This document shows positions 16,570-25,379 of a stretch of DNA of 41,063 nucleotides, piece by piece. Positions within the stretch are counted from its first letter, which is position 1, and every line of letters starts with the position of its first letter. The notes under the pieces are model-generated. The model searched no databases and was not told where the DNA came from. It was given only the letters and a program-made list of their open reading frames with translations. The position numbers and the translations under genes were made by a program. Where the stretch lies: NCBI GenBank assembly GCA_905215345.1, contig CAJMPR010000029.1:1-41063 (forward strand), given 5' to 3'. The stretch is from an uncultured bacterium. GTDB lineage: Bacteria > Bacteroidota > Bacteroidia > Bacteroidales > Bacteroidaceae.

Positions 16570-16608
16570 ATTTTGTCTATCAGTCCATAAAACTTTTCAA
16601 TCGTTTTT

Positions 16609-16641
16609 TTTGTTCTACCGGGGAAAAATGCTATATTTTTG
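16609..16641 (+). promoter_or_regulatory. ahpC promoter
   Basis: TTTG at 16609-16612, a 21-nt spacer and TATTTTTG at 16634-16641 match both Bacteroides promoter elements. The leader is about 35-40 nt before the ATG at 16684. Confidence 0.75.
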
Positions 16642-16683
16642 CAACGGAAAAGCAAAAAACTAAACCTTTTAAAAAGTATAATT

Positions 16684-17250
16684 ATGGAACCGATTATTAA
16701 TTCTCAACTCCCTGAATTCAAAGTTCAGGCTTTCCACAACGGAAACTTCAAAACAGTATCTAACGAAGATGTAAAAGGCAAATGGGCTATTTTCTTCTTC
16801 TATCCGGCAGACTTTACCTTTGTATGTCCTACCGAGTTGGTAGACATTGCCGAGAAATATGACCAATTCCAGGCTATGGGTGTGGAAGTATATTCCGTAA
16901 GTACGGATTCACACTTCGTGCACAAAGCATGGCACGATACGTCCGACAGCATCCGCAAAATCAAATACCCGATGTTGGCAGACCCGACAGGTCTACTGAG
17001 CCGTGCATTCGGTGTAATGATTGAAGATGAAGGTATGGCTTATCGCGGTACATTCCTCGTAAACCCCGAAGGTAAAATCAAGATTGCCGAGATTCAGGAC
17101 AACAACATCGGACGTAATGCAGATGAATTGCTGCGTAAAGTAGAAGCGGCACAGTTCGTAGCTACTCACAATGGCGAAGTGTGTCCCGCCAAATGGAAGA
17201 AAGGCGAAGCAACCTTGAAGCCCAGCATCGACCTCGTAGGTAAGATTTAA
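16684..17250 (+). CDS. ahpC: Alkyl hydroperoxide reductase subunit C (peroxiredoxin)
   Basis: A 188-residue typical 2-Cys peroxiredoxin. The peroxidatic Cys48 is in FYPADFTFVCPTELVD and the resolving Cys167 in NGEVCPAKW. It reduces hydrogen peroxide and organic hydroperoxides in the cytoplasm and is recycled by AhpF. The ATG at 16684 (MEPIINSQLP) gives the usual AhpC length and follows the promoter at 16609-16641. ahpF follows after 143 nt on the same strand. That gap holds a four-unit 22-bp dyad array, which could tune the AhpC:AhpF ratio. Confidence 0.97.
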   Translation: MEPIINSQLPEFKVQAFHNGNFKTVSNEDVKGKWAIFFFYPADFTFVCPTELVDIAEKYDQFQAMGVEVYSVSTDSHFVHKAWHDTSDSIRKIKYPMLADPTGLLSRAFGVMIEDEGMAYRGTFLVNPEGKIKIAEIQDNNIGRNADELLRKVEAAQFVATHNGEVCPAKWKKGEATLKPSIDLVGKI

Positions 17251-17270
17251 GCCCACACAGTTGGAACAGT

Positions 17271-17358
17271 ATTCTCATCATGGTGAGAATACTTTCTCAA
17301 CGCGATGAGAATAAATTCTCACTGTGATGAGAAAATTTTCTCATCACAGTGAGAAAAC
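17271..17358. repeat. 22-bp-period dyad array B, four units, ahpC-ahpF gap
   Basis: Units start at 17271, 17293, 17315 and 17337, exactly 22 bp apart. Each is WTTCTCA-N6-TGAGAAW plus 2 nt. The 6-nt centres differ (TCATGG, ACGCGA, CTGTGA, TCACAG) while the arms are kept. The centres of units 3 and 4 are reverse complements, so 17316-17355 is a perfect 40-bp palindrome centred on AATT. In RNA this could form four small hairpins or one long one. Confidence 0.9.
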
Positions 17359-17393
17359 TCATCCCATACCAACCTAACCAATCAACTACCCTT

Positions 17394-18956
17394 ATGTTAG
17401 ATTTAAGTATTTTAGACCAAGTGCGGAATGTATTCCAGCATCTGGAATCCCGCTATACTTTCCATATTACTTATCATCCGCAATTCGAGCATGCCCAGGA
17501 ACTGCTGGACTTGCTGAACGATGTAGCAAGCTGTTCGGACAAGCTCTCTTGCAAAGTTACCCAAACTGAAGAGCCTATACTGGAGTTCACGCTACTTAAA
17601 AACGGAGAAGAAACGGGGATAAAGTTCCGTGGTGTACCGAATGGACATGAGTTTACTTCCTTGCTATTGGCTGTGCTAAATGCCGATGGAAAGGGGAAAA
17701 ATTTACCGGATGAAGCAATTAGTAGGCGCATTAAGTCGCTAAAAGGTCCCATTCATCTGCAAACTTATGTATCATTGACCTGTACCAATTGTCCCGATGT
17801 AGTACAAGCCCTGAACATCATAGCACTTTTAAATCCGCAGATTACGCATGAAATGATAGACGGTGCTCTCTATCAGGAAGAAGTGGATGCATTAAAAATA
17901 CAAGGCGTACCATCAGTTTATGCCGACGGAAAATTGCTCCATGTAGGACGCGGAACCTTAGGGGAACTCTTACAGAAACTGGAAGAGACGTATGAAAGCG
18001 CTTCTCAGGAAAACGACATTCCTATCCAAAGAGAATTTGACACCCTTGTATTGGGTGGGGGTCCCGCAGGGGTATCTGCAGCCATATACTCCGTGCGCAA
18101 AGGACTGCGTGTTGCCATTATAGCCGAACATATCGGCGGACAGGTAAAAGAGACGGTAGGTATCGAAAACATGATTTCCATACCTCAGACTACCGGCGCA
18201 CAACTGGCCGATGCACTTAAAAACCACATAGGACACTACTCGGTAGAGATTTTTGAAAACCGCCGGATAGAAAAGGTGGAACTGCAAGGTAAAGAAAAAA
18301 CAGTCTTTGTTACCGGTGGCGAAACGTTTACCGCCCCCACGGTAATCATCGCCACGGGTGCAAGTTGGCGTAAGCTGAATGTAGAAGGAGAAGCTGAGTA
18401 CATCGGACGTGGCGTAGCTTTTTGTCCGCATTGTGACGGTCCGTTCTATCAAGGCAAACATGTAGCGGTTATTGGTGGAGGTAACTCCGGCATAGAAGCC
18501 GCCATTGACTTGGCAGGTATTTGCCGTAAAGTAACAGTCTTCGAGTTTGCAGATACACTGAAAGCCGATCAGGTGCTTCAAGACAAAGCAAACAGTTTGC
18601 CGAATGTAGAGATATTCACTTCCTCACAGACGACTAAGGTTATCGGTAACGGAGACAAGGTAACGAGCGTTCGCATCAAGGATCGCATCACCAATGAGGA
18701 ACGGGATTATCCGCTTGACGGTATCTTCGTACAAATCGGCCTGGCAGCCAATAGTACTCCCTTCCGGGATATGCTGGAAATGACACCGATAGGTGAAATC
18801 AAGATAGATACTTTCTGCCGTACTACTCTTCCAGGGGTATACGCAGCAGGAGACGTATCAAACGTCCCCTACAAGCAGATTGTCATTGCAATGGGTGAAG
18901 GTGCAAAAGCGGCATTATCAGCCTTTGAAGACCGTATCAGAGGGGTGATAGGATGA
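17394..18956 (+). CDS. ahpF: Alkyl hydroperoxide reductase subunit F
   Basis: A 520-residue flavoprotein disulfide reductase. The N-terminal double-thioredoxin domain carries the CxxC LTCTNC (Cys130, Cys133). The flavoprotein part has the FAD-binding GGGPAGVSAA (221-230), the redox pair FCPHC (Cys344, Cys347) and an NAD(P)H-binding GGGNSGIEAA. It passes electrons from NADH to AhpC. The ATG at 17394 (MLDLSILDQV) gives the family's usual length; an upstream GTG lies inside repeat array B and is not preferred. No separate -7 box is evident, so it is probably transcribed from the ahpC promoter through the array. Confidence 0.97.
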   Translation: MLDLSILDQVRNVFQHLESRYTFHITYHPQFEHAQELLDLLNDVASCSDKLSCKVTQTEEPILEFTLLKNGEETGIKFRGVPNGHEFTSLLLAVLNADGKGKNLPDEAISRRIKSLKGPIHLQTYVSLTCTNCPDVVQALNIIALLNPQITHEMIDGALYQEEVDALKIQGVPSVYADGKLLHVGRGTLGELLQKLEETYESASQENDIPIQREFDTLVLGGGPAGVSAAIYSVRKGLRVAIIAEHIGGQVKETVGIENMISIPQTTGAQLADALKNHIGHYSVEIFENRRIEKVELQGKEKTVFVTGGETFTAPTVIIATGASWRKLNVEGEAEYIGRGVAFCPHCDGPFYQGKHVAVIGGGNSGIEAAIDLAGICRKVTVFEFADTLKADQVLQDKANSLPNVEIFTSSQTTKVIGNGDKVTSVRIKDRITNEERDYPLDGIFVQIGLAANSTPFRDMLEMTPIGEIKIDTFCRTTLPGVYAAGDVSNVPYKQIVIAMGEGAKAALSAFEDRIRGVIG

Positions 18957-19028
18957 TAGAATGGTAAGATGATAGGATGGTGAGATGGTAGGATAGAATG
19001 TATCATCCTACCATTTTATCATTTTACC
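18957..19028. terminator. Inverted octamer-repeat element, likely bidirectional terminator
   Basis: It lies between the convergent ahpF and S46 peptidase genes. The left side is a run of ATGATAGA, ATGGTAAG, ATGATAGG, ATGGTGAG and ATGGTAGG octamers. The right side (19005-19028) is the inverse. The inner stem GGTAGGAT (18987-18994) pairs with 19005-19012; the outer arms 18963-18978 and 19013-19028 pair imperfectly. It is the same sequence class as 13900-13990. Confidence 0.7.
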
Positions 19029-21165
19029 GTCTTCCCCCTATCTCCAATTCCTTAATCAGATTTCCCGCCTTGCCATATTTCTCAATCATGAACAAGATGT
19101 AGCGTACATCTACCCCGATGCAACGCTGCATCTTCGGTTCATAAAGAATATCACTGCTCATGGCTTCCCAATTACCATCGAAAGCCAATCCAAGAAGTTC
19201 TCCTTTGGCATTGAACATCGCGCTGCCCGAGTTACCGCCCGTAATGTCATTGTTGGAGATAAAGCAAACGTTCATTTCTCCCTTTTCATCGGCATATCTG
19301 CCATAATCACCGGAAGAGAGCAGAGAAAGAATCTCGGGTTGTACCTCAAAGTCCACATCGCCTACATGGGCTTTTACTTTCTCAAGAATACCTTTTGTCG
19401 TAGTATAATAGTCATATTCTGCACCGTCAAAAGGAGTATAACCGCATATGGTACCAAAGCTCAGACGCATTGTGGAGTTCGCGTCCGGATAAAAATTACG
19501 GGAAGCATACATACGGCGCACAGCAGCATTGAGTAAGCGCTCATTACGGTCTATCTCCATAGATGGCTCGCGCGTCTGCATATTTATCTCGAACATTCTA
19601 CCTATCAAGTCAATACCCACAACTATAGCCGGATCATCGTAAATATGATAGGTAGTGTCTTGTTCCAGAAAACGTTTCAACCCACGGGGAGTAGTCAGTT
19701 CCGAACGGGCATAAAGGCTGTCTACATAAGCTTGATCGTTACCGCTATATTGGGTGGCAATCGTATGATAAAATTCGGGTAAATAAACGGAATCCACTTG
19801 AGAACGGTATTCTTTCAGCAAAGCTGTAAATACCTCCTTATCAATATCCAAATCGAGATTGGCATACTTCTCTACTATAGCTTTCAGGTTGGCAATAACC
19901 GTCTTCTGCTCTCCTTCAAAATCAAAATTCAGAATAGACAATGCCAGTTGAATCAATTCGGGACCATTCAAGAAAGATTCTGCAAAGTAAGACAGTGCAT
20001 GGTTTGCTTCACGTACATTCTTATAGTTCAATTCCAAGTCGGGAAACAGACGCAACAGTTGCTCACGTTCTTCGGGTGTCTGCTGAATCCAACGTCGTAG
20101 CTCCTGCTCCATTGCCCGCTTCTTCTCCAGAATATGCAGTTTACGGATGGCGCGATTCATTCCGATGCTGTTTTTCCAATAATTAGAACTTTCATCGTAC
20201 TTGGAGGCGTATTTGATGCGGATACTGTCACGGCTATCCATCTCACGTTTCCAGATAGCTTGCTTGACGCCACGTACGTCTATCTGTGCCTGATTGTTGT
20301 TATTCATCATTTCTTCGATTCCAAAAGAAGACAAATAACGTTCTGTCCTGCCGGGATAACCCAAGGTCATACAGAAAGAACCTTCTTTATAACCATCAAG
20401 GGAGATGGGAGCCACATATTGGGGATGATAAGGCACATTTTCGGGCGAATAATCTGCCGGACGATTGCCTTTACCGGCATAGATACGGAATACGCAGAAG
20501 TCTCCCGTATGGCGGGGCCATACCCAGTTGTCCGTATCCCAGCCAAACTTGCCTACGGAGGATGGCGGTGCAAAAACCAAACGAACGTCGTTATAATCGC
20601 GGTAAACGGAAAGCCAAAATTCATTGCCGCCATAATAAGTATCTACAATACCTACCAAGGTAGAATCTTTATGGCCAACTTCTTCGCTGATGGCAAACAT
20701 TACCGAATCTACCGCACTGGTACGTTCGGACTCGGTCATATCAGGTTTCACGACACGCAGCACCCGCTTGGTGACATCCTCGGTGCGTAACAAGAATCGG
20801 ACATAGAGTTCAGGGTTCGGCAACTCCTCACTAAGGCTATGTGCCACGAATCCATCTTTCAGATAGTCATGTTCCACCGAAGAGTGTTGCTGTACACTAC
20901 TGAAACCGCAATGATGATTCGTAAATACCAGTCCGTCCTCGGAAACCACTACTCCCGAACAAAAACCACCAAAGCTGACTACGGCATCTTTCAATGAAGC
21001 ACGTTTCGGACTATATAACTTATCGGCAGGCATCTGCAGACCAAGTTCTTTCATGGTTTCACGGGTCTGTTTATTCAGGTTCCCCAACATCCACATTCCT
21101 TCATCCGCATATCCGGCCAAGGCACAAAAGCAACCCATTGCTACAATTACGAATCTCAATTTCAT
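19024..21165 (-). CDS. S46-family dipeptidyl peptidase, DPP7 type
   Basis: A 713-residue secreted serine peptidase of family S46, with signal peptide MKLRFVIVAMGCFCALAGYA. The catalytic His is His85 in TNHHCGF and the nucleophile is Ser646 in GGNSGSAMF. Residue 664 (LAFDGNWE), 18 residues after the Ser, corresponds to residue 673 of Porphyromonas gingivalis DPP11. Arg there gives Asp/Glu specificity (DPP11); Gly, as here, marks DPP7, which releases dipeptides with a hydrophobic P1. It probably acts in the periplasm on imported oligopeptides. The start at 21165 is set by the signal peptide. It lies 32 nt downstream of the DUF389 gene on the same strand, so the two are probably cotranscribed. 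Confidence 0.93.
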   Translation of the reverse strand: MKLRFVIVAMGCFCALAGYADEGMWMLGNLNKQTRETMKELGLQMPADKLYSPKRASLKDAVVSFGGFCSGVVVSEDGLVFTNHHCGFSSVQQHSSVEHDYLKDGFVAHSLSEELPNPELYVRFLLRTEDVTKRVLRVVKPDMTESERTSAVDSVMFAISEEVGHKDSTLVGIVDTYYGGNEFWLSVYRDYNDVRLVFAPPSSVGKFGWDTDNWVWPRHTGDFCVFRIYAGKGNRPADYSPENVPYHPQYVAPISLDGYKEGSFCMTLGYPGRTERYLSSFGIEEMMNNNNQAQIDVRGVKQAIWKREMDSRDSIRIKYASKYDESSNYWKNSIGMNRAIRKLHILEKKRAMEQELRRWIQQTPEEREQLLRLFPDLELNYKNVREANHALSYFAESFLNGPELIQLALSILNFDFEGEQKTVIANLKAIVEKYANLDLDIDKEVFTALLKEYRSQVDSVYLPEFYHTIATQYSGNDQAYVDSLYARSELTTPRGLKRFLEQDTTYHIYDDPAIVVGIDLIGRMFEINMQTREPSMEIDRNERLLNAAVRRMYASRNFYPDANSTMRLSFGTICGYTPFDGAEYDYYTTTKGILEKVKAHVGDVDFEVQPEILSLLSSGDYGRYADEKGEMNVCFISNNDITGGNSGSAMFNAKGELLGLAFDGNWEAMSSDILYEPKMQRCIGVDVRYILFMIEKYGKAGNLIKELEIGGRR

Positions 21166-21197
21166 AGTTTTCTCTTTTCTTTCGTCTAAAACAATTC

Positions 21198-22565
21198 TCA
21201 CTCAGCAATCAGCCTCAACTGCTTGGCATGTGTACGTGCTTTTAACCACTCGGTTATCTTTTCCTTTTCTTTAGAATCGGGGTGCTTGCCAAACTTTATC
21301 ACAGCAAGGGTAATGGTATCTACCCGCACCGAATCAACCGTCAGTTCAAGAGCACGGGAAATAGATACTGTTTTAACCGACGGATAAAGTACTTTCAATT
21401 CAGGAATAATCTTTTTACCCAATTCATCGAATGTTTTATACTGTTCCAGATGGCTTTCCAAGGTAGATATTTTCTGCTTCTGCTCCACTAAGCGTTGCTC
21501 ACTGTTCTTATAGAAATCTTCCATTACCATAGCACGAATGGAAGAAATATCTACCGTTCCATTGTTCATACCTTGAAGTACAATCAGTTTGGCATCACCC
21601 AACTTATAGTCTTTCATCTTGTTACGGGCAATCGCAATGGATGCTTCGGGTACTTCCTGCCCTATGAGGACTACACGGATTTCATGCTGGCTACCCTCAT
21701 GCTGGATTTTCTTATCCAGCACTTGTGTATTTTCAAAGGAAAGCTGTTCGTTGACAAAGCGATTGGCGGCACTTTCAAAGAAAGAATCCTGAATAATACC
21801 CACCGTTAAATAGACTGCCGGGCACATTGTAAGGATAGCAATCAGTACAATATACTTGCGTACTTTCTTTTCACGATTCTTGTCAACAAACTCTTTACGC
21901 TGGAAGTGCATCACGCGTACTCCCAAAAAAGTTGCCAGGCTGATAAATACGGAATTAATAAAATAAAGATAGAATGCACCGAGAAAATAAATCAAATTAC
22001 CCGTAGCGAGTCCATAACCTGCCGTACAAAGAGGAGGCATTAAGGCTGTGGCGATAGCAACACCGGGAATTACATTTCCTTTTTCTTTCGTAGAGAGAGC
22101 GACTACTCCTGCAAGACCACCCATTAATGCGATGAATACGTCATAAATCGTAGGTGAGGTACGTGCAAGCAACTCCGATTGTCCTTCGGCAACCGGACTG
22201 ACTAAGAAGAATATGGTAGCCGTCGTCACACTGAACAAAGTAGTTATCAGGAAGCTCTTCAATGAACGCTTCATCAGTTCAAAGTCATTCAAACCTACCG
22301 AAAGTCCCACACCCATAATAGGTCCCATCAAAGGAGAAATAAGCATGGCACCGATAATTACTGCCGTTGAATTAACATTCAGACCGAGCGAGGCCATGAA
22401 TATGGCAAATATCAAAATCCACAAAGTCGCGCCTTTAAACTCCACACCTTTACGGATAGAGTCTACGGTTTCAAGTTCATTATCCTTGTCTTTACGCAAA
22501 TCAAGATATTCTTTGAGAAAAGCCTTGATTGCAAATGTGTTTCTGTTAGGATTAGGTGTTTCCAT
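21198..22565 (-). CDS. DUF389 (TIGR00341-like) membrane protein
   Basis: A 455-residue protein. The N-terminal half has about six transmembrane helices with the DUF389 signatures GATLWILIFAIFMASLGLNVNSTAVIIGAMLISPLMGPIMGVGL and SPTIYDVFIALMGGLAG given here only as landmarks at residues 48-91 and 135-151. The C-terminal half (about 260-455) is a soluble, partly coiled-coil domain. The function of the family is unknown. The gene is between the flippase (29 nt upstream) and the S46 peptidase (32 nt downstream), all on the - strand, suggesting one operon, but no functional link is evident. Confidence 0.85.
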   Translation of the reverse strand: METPNPNRNTFAIKAFLKEYLDLRKDKDNELETVDSIRKGVEFKGATLWILIFAIFMASLGLNVNSTAVIIGAMLISPLMGPIMGVGLSVGLNDFELMKRSLKSFLITTLFSVTTATIFFLVSPVAEGQSELLARTSPTIYDVFIALMGGLAGVVALSTKEKGNVIPGVAIATALMPPLCTAGYGLATGNLIYFLGAFYLYFINSVFISLATFLGVRVMHFQRKEFVDKNREKKVRKYIVLIAILTMCPAVYLTVGIIQDSFFESAANRFVNEQLSFENTQVLDKKIQHEGSQHEIRVVLIGQEVPEASIAIARNKMKDYKLGDAKLIVLQGMNNGTVDISSIRAMVMEDFYKNSEQRLVEQKQKISTLESHLEQYKTFDELGKKIIPELKVLYPSVKTVSISRALELTVDSVRVDTITLAVIKFGKHPDSKEKEKITEWLKARTHAKQLRLIAE

Positions 22566-22594
22566 GATGCTACTTACAATTTAATGGGTTATAA

Positions 22595-24040
22595 TCACTT
22601 TCTTACCAGCTTATTCAAAATTGGAATCTGCTTAAGCGGCAAATCCCTTTTCACGATATAAGCAATAAAGAGGAACAGCAATACTGTGCGATACGTCATA
22701 AGCAAATAGATATTATGAATCGGCATATATTCGGCAGCTACATAAAGTACTGCCGCCAATAAAGCATAGCTACCGATCGCCTTTAAATCATACTGGATAG
22801 GATACTTCTTCTGTCCGACAAAATAAGACAGTAACATAGCCACACCATATCCGGTAAAACCCGCCCAGGCACATGCCATATAACTGTATTTAGGGATTAA
22901 GAGTACATTCATCAAGACAAGTATTGTACAGCCTATAAATGAGAAATAGGCTCCCCAGCGGGTTTCGTCAATCAATTTATACCAGAAGGAAAGGTTGAAG
23001 TAAATTCCCATGAATATCTCCGCAGCCATCACAATAGGTACTACACGCAGTCCCGGCCAGTAATCACGCCCGATAATATGCTTCAGGATGTCCATATAGA
23101 ACATCACGACAAGGAATGCCAACAGGGTAAAGATAATGAAGAACTTCATGGCTTGCGCATACATTTCCTTGTTCCCTTTCTCACGGCTCTTGCCGAAGAC
23201 GAATGGTTCGTATGCAAAGCGGAAGGCTTGCGTGAACATAGCCATCACCATGGCAATCTTACTGGCTGCTCCATAGATACCCAACTGTACGGTAGCTTCG
23301 GCTTCATCAGGATATACGAAAGGAAAGATGATTTTATCGGCCACCTGGTTCAGAATGCCTGCAACGCCAAGCACTAAGAGCGGCAAACTGTAACGCAACA
23401 TTCTTTTCAGCAAAGGTTTGTCGAGTACATAAGGAAAACCACATAGCTCCGGTATCATGCAAAGCATTATGACCGATGTACATATCAGGTTGAAAAGGAA
23501 AGCATAAGCTACGTCATCGCCTTTCATCCATACGAAATAGATAAGGTTCAACGCAATATTCAGGAAGATGAACAGCAGTTTCAATGCCGCAAATTTAATC
23601 GGACGTTTCTTATAGCGCAAGTAGGCGAAAGGAATACTTTGGATGGCATCCATTGCTACTACAATCATCATCATACCCACGTACCAGGGATGTTCTCCAT
23701 ATTCCAACCACCGGGCAATAGGTTCAAGAAACGTTAATCCCAATACAAGGAATGTACATGCTCCGATACTAATGCTGAGCAACGTTGTAGAGTACACCCG
23801 CATCGGATCATCCTCTCCTTTATTGGCAAAGCGGAAAAATCCGGTTTCCATGCCACATGTAAGTAAAACCAACAACAGTGCTACCCAGGCATAAATATTA
23901 GTCACAACACCATATCCACCCGATTGTGCAGATAATGCTATGGTATATACCGGCACCAGCAAGTAATTGAGAAAACGTCCCACAATACTGCTTACGCCAT
24001 AAATGGCAGTTTCTTTTGCCAAACTCTTTAATCCAGCCAC
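22595..24040 (-). CDS. Oligosaccharide flippase family protein (Wzx-like, MOP superfamily)
   Basis: A 481-residue membrane protein with about 12-14 helices. The opening LKSLAKETAIYGVSSIVGRFLNYLLVP is typical of polysaccharide-export flippases of the MOP superfamily, which move lipid-linked glycans across the inner membrane. It has a polysaccharide-synthesis C domain rather than MurJ-like extra helices. The substrate is unknown and no glycosyltransferases are nearby. It is the first gene of the - strand flippase/DUF389/S46 set. A perfect 20-bp hairpin at 24092-24135 separates it from ruvB, and only a weak -7-like TAGCTTTA (24062-24069, - strand) is seen. Confidence 0.88.
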   Translation of the reverse strand: MAGLKSLAKETAIYGVSSIVGRFLNYLLVPVYTIALSAQSGGYGVVTNIYAWVALLLVLLTCGMETGFFRFANKGEDDPMRVYSTTLLSISIGACTFLVLGLTFLEPIARWLEYGEHPWYVGMMMIVVAMDAIQSIPFAYLRYKKRPIKFAALKLLFIFLNIALNLIYFVWMKGDDVAYAFLFNLICTSVIMLCMIPELCGFPYVLDKPLLKRMLRYSLPLLVLGVAGILNQVADKIIFPFVYPDEAEATVQLGIYGAASKIAMVMAMFTQAFRFAYEPFVFGKSREKGNKEMYAQAMKFFIIFTLLAFLVVMFYMDILKHIIGRDYWPGLRVVPIVMAAEIFMGIYFNLSFWYKLIDETRWGAYFSFIGCTILVLMNVLLIPKYSYMACAWAGFTGYGVAMLLSYFVGQKKYPIQYDLKAIGSYALLAAVLYVAAEYMPIHNIYLLMTYRTVLLFLFIAYIVKRDLPLKQIPILNKLVRK

Positions 24041-24091
24041 TTCTATTACACTTTTAATATATAAAGCTATCAGACTTATCAGAAGTCATAT

Positions 24092-24135
24092 CTATCTAAA
24101 TTCTCCTCCTCTTGGGAGGAGGAGAATTTAGATAG
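24092..24135. terminator. Perfect 20-bp hairpin between ruvB and the flippase gene
   Basis: The arm at 24092-24111 (begins CTATCTAAATTC, ends CTCCTC) pairs perfectly with 24116-24135 around the loop TTGG. ruvB ends 15 bp away on the - strand, so the hairpin is well placed to end ruvB transcription. There is no T-run after it on the - strand, so an attenuator or mRNA-end stabiliser is also possible. Confidence 0.6.
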
Positions 24136-24149
24136 TTCTACGAAGTTAG

Positions 24150-25181
24150 TTAATCACTAAACAATGTCTTCTGACTACTATAAAGACTTCGTCCCAAATG
24201 TTTATAAGCAAGTTCCGTCACTTCACGTCCCCGGGGGGTACGTTTCAAGAATCCTTCTTTTATAAGGAAAGGCTCGTACACTTCTTCAATGGTACCGGCA
24301 TCTTCGCCTAAAGCGGTGGCAATGGTAGTTAAACCTACCGGACCGCCTTTGAACTTATCGATAATCGTACAGAGTATCTTGTTGTCTATCTCGTCGAGAC
24401 CATATTTATCAATGTTGAGCGCTTCAAGAGAGAAGTTAGCTATTTCCGTATCAATGCTCCCTGTTCCTTTTACTTGCGCAAAATCACGCACACGACGTAA
24501 TAAGGCATTAGCAATACGCGGGGTACCACGACTACGGGAGGCAATCTCCGCAGCGGCTTTGGTGGAACAAGGGACATCGAGGATATTTGCCGAACGACGG
24601 ATGATTCCACTCAGTACATCATCGTCATAGTATTCCAGATGTAGGTTAATACCGAAACGTGCACGCAACGGGGCTGTCAACAACCCGCTACGGGTAGTAG
24701 CACCGACCAAAGTGAACGGACTCAAATCTATCTGGATACTCCGTGCCGAAGGGCCTTTGTCTATCATGATGTCAATACGATAGTCTTCCATGGCAGAGTA
24801 CAAATACTCCTCTACCACCGGTGAAAGACGATGGATTTCATCAATAAACAGGACGTCATTCGGTTCGAGGCTGGTAAGTATACCAGCCAAATCGCCCGGT
24901 TTATCGAGCACCGGACCGGAAGTAATCTTAAATCCAACTCCCAGTTCATTGGCAATGATATTAGAAAGCGTTGTCTTTCCCAGTCCCGGAGGACCATGAA
25001 GCAATACATGATCCAGAGCCTCACCTCTAAGGCGAGCTGCTTTCACAAAAATGCGCAGATTATCAACGACCTTGTCCTGCCCGCTAAAATCTTCAAAGTT
25101 CAATGGACGGAGAGCATTTTCAAAGTCACGCTCTTTGTTGGTCAGCTGGTGTTCGCGTATGTTAAAATCTTCTTGTTCCAT
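24150..25181 (-). CDS. ruvB: Holliday junction branch-migration helicase RuvB
   Basis: A 343-residue AAA+ motor. Walker A is GPPGLGKTT (63-71) and Walker B FIDEIH (112-117). Sensor and arginine-finger regions follow (LVGATTRSG, PLRARFG), then the C-terminal winged helix with TPRGREVTELAYKHL. With RuvA it drives branch migration at Holliday junctions. The length matches the family. The leader is short: TATCTTTG lies at 25204-25211 on the - strand, 22 nt upstream of the ATG. Confidence 0.97.
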   Translation of the reverse strand: MEQEDFNIREHQLTNKERDFENALRPLNFEDFSGQDKVVDNLRIFVKAARLRGEALDHVLLHGPPGLGKTTLSNIIANELGVGFKITSGPVLDKPGDLAGILTSLEPNDVLFIDEIHRLSPVVEEYLYSAMEDYRIDIMIDKGPSARSIQIDLSPFTLVGATTRSGLLTAPLRARFGINLHLEYYDDDVLSGIIRRSANILDVPCSTKAAAEIASRSRGTPRIANALLRRVRDFAQVKGTGSIDTEIANFSLEALNIDKYGLDEIDNKILCTIIDKFKGGPVGLTTIATALGEDAGTIEEVYEPFLIKEGFLKRTPRGREVTELAYKHLGRSLYSSQKTLFSD

Positions 25182-25203
25182 TTAATATCCGTATATACAG
25201 CGA

Positions 25204-25211
25204 CAAAGATA
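25204..25211 (-). promoter_or_regulatory. -7 box for ruvB
   Basis: The - strand reads TATCTTTG, 22 nt before the ATG at 25181. A second TATCTTTG on the same strand at 25286-25293 heads the module shared with dps, so ruvB may have two promoters. Confidence 0.6.
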
Positions 25212-25260
25212 ATGCAAACCGAGAGCAGAATAAAATGAACTTGTTCATTTTTTATGCCGA

Positions 25261-25296
25261 GGTGCAGCTTATCTTCGCTTTTTGGCAAAGATAAAG
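25261..25296 (-). promoter_or_regulatory. Promoter-leader module shared with dps
   Basis: On the - strand this reads TTTATCTTTGCC, then AAAAAGCGAAGATAAGCTGC and ACC. The dps upstream region (15522-15559) has the same sequence with about four differences and a 2-nt indel. Both copies contain the -7 octamer TATCTTTG followed by AAAAAGCGAAG and GCTGCA. Here it is also an inverted repeat, TTATCTT...AAGATAA. A hairpin at 25232-25251 (AAAATGAA, CTTG, TTCATTTT) follows in the ruvB leader. Confidence 0.6.
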
Positions 25297-25379
25297 AATT
25301 CAATATAGATTATAGGAATTCACGCATATTAAAAGATGGGAGGTTTGTGAAAATCTGTGTAATCTGCACTAATATTACT

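Noticed and set aside
17271..17358. CRISPR array reading of the 22-bp arrays
   Set aside because: Repeats of about 16 bp with 6-nt variable parts are far too short for CRISPR spacers, and no cas genes are in the window.
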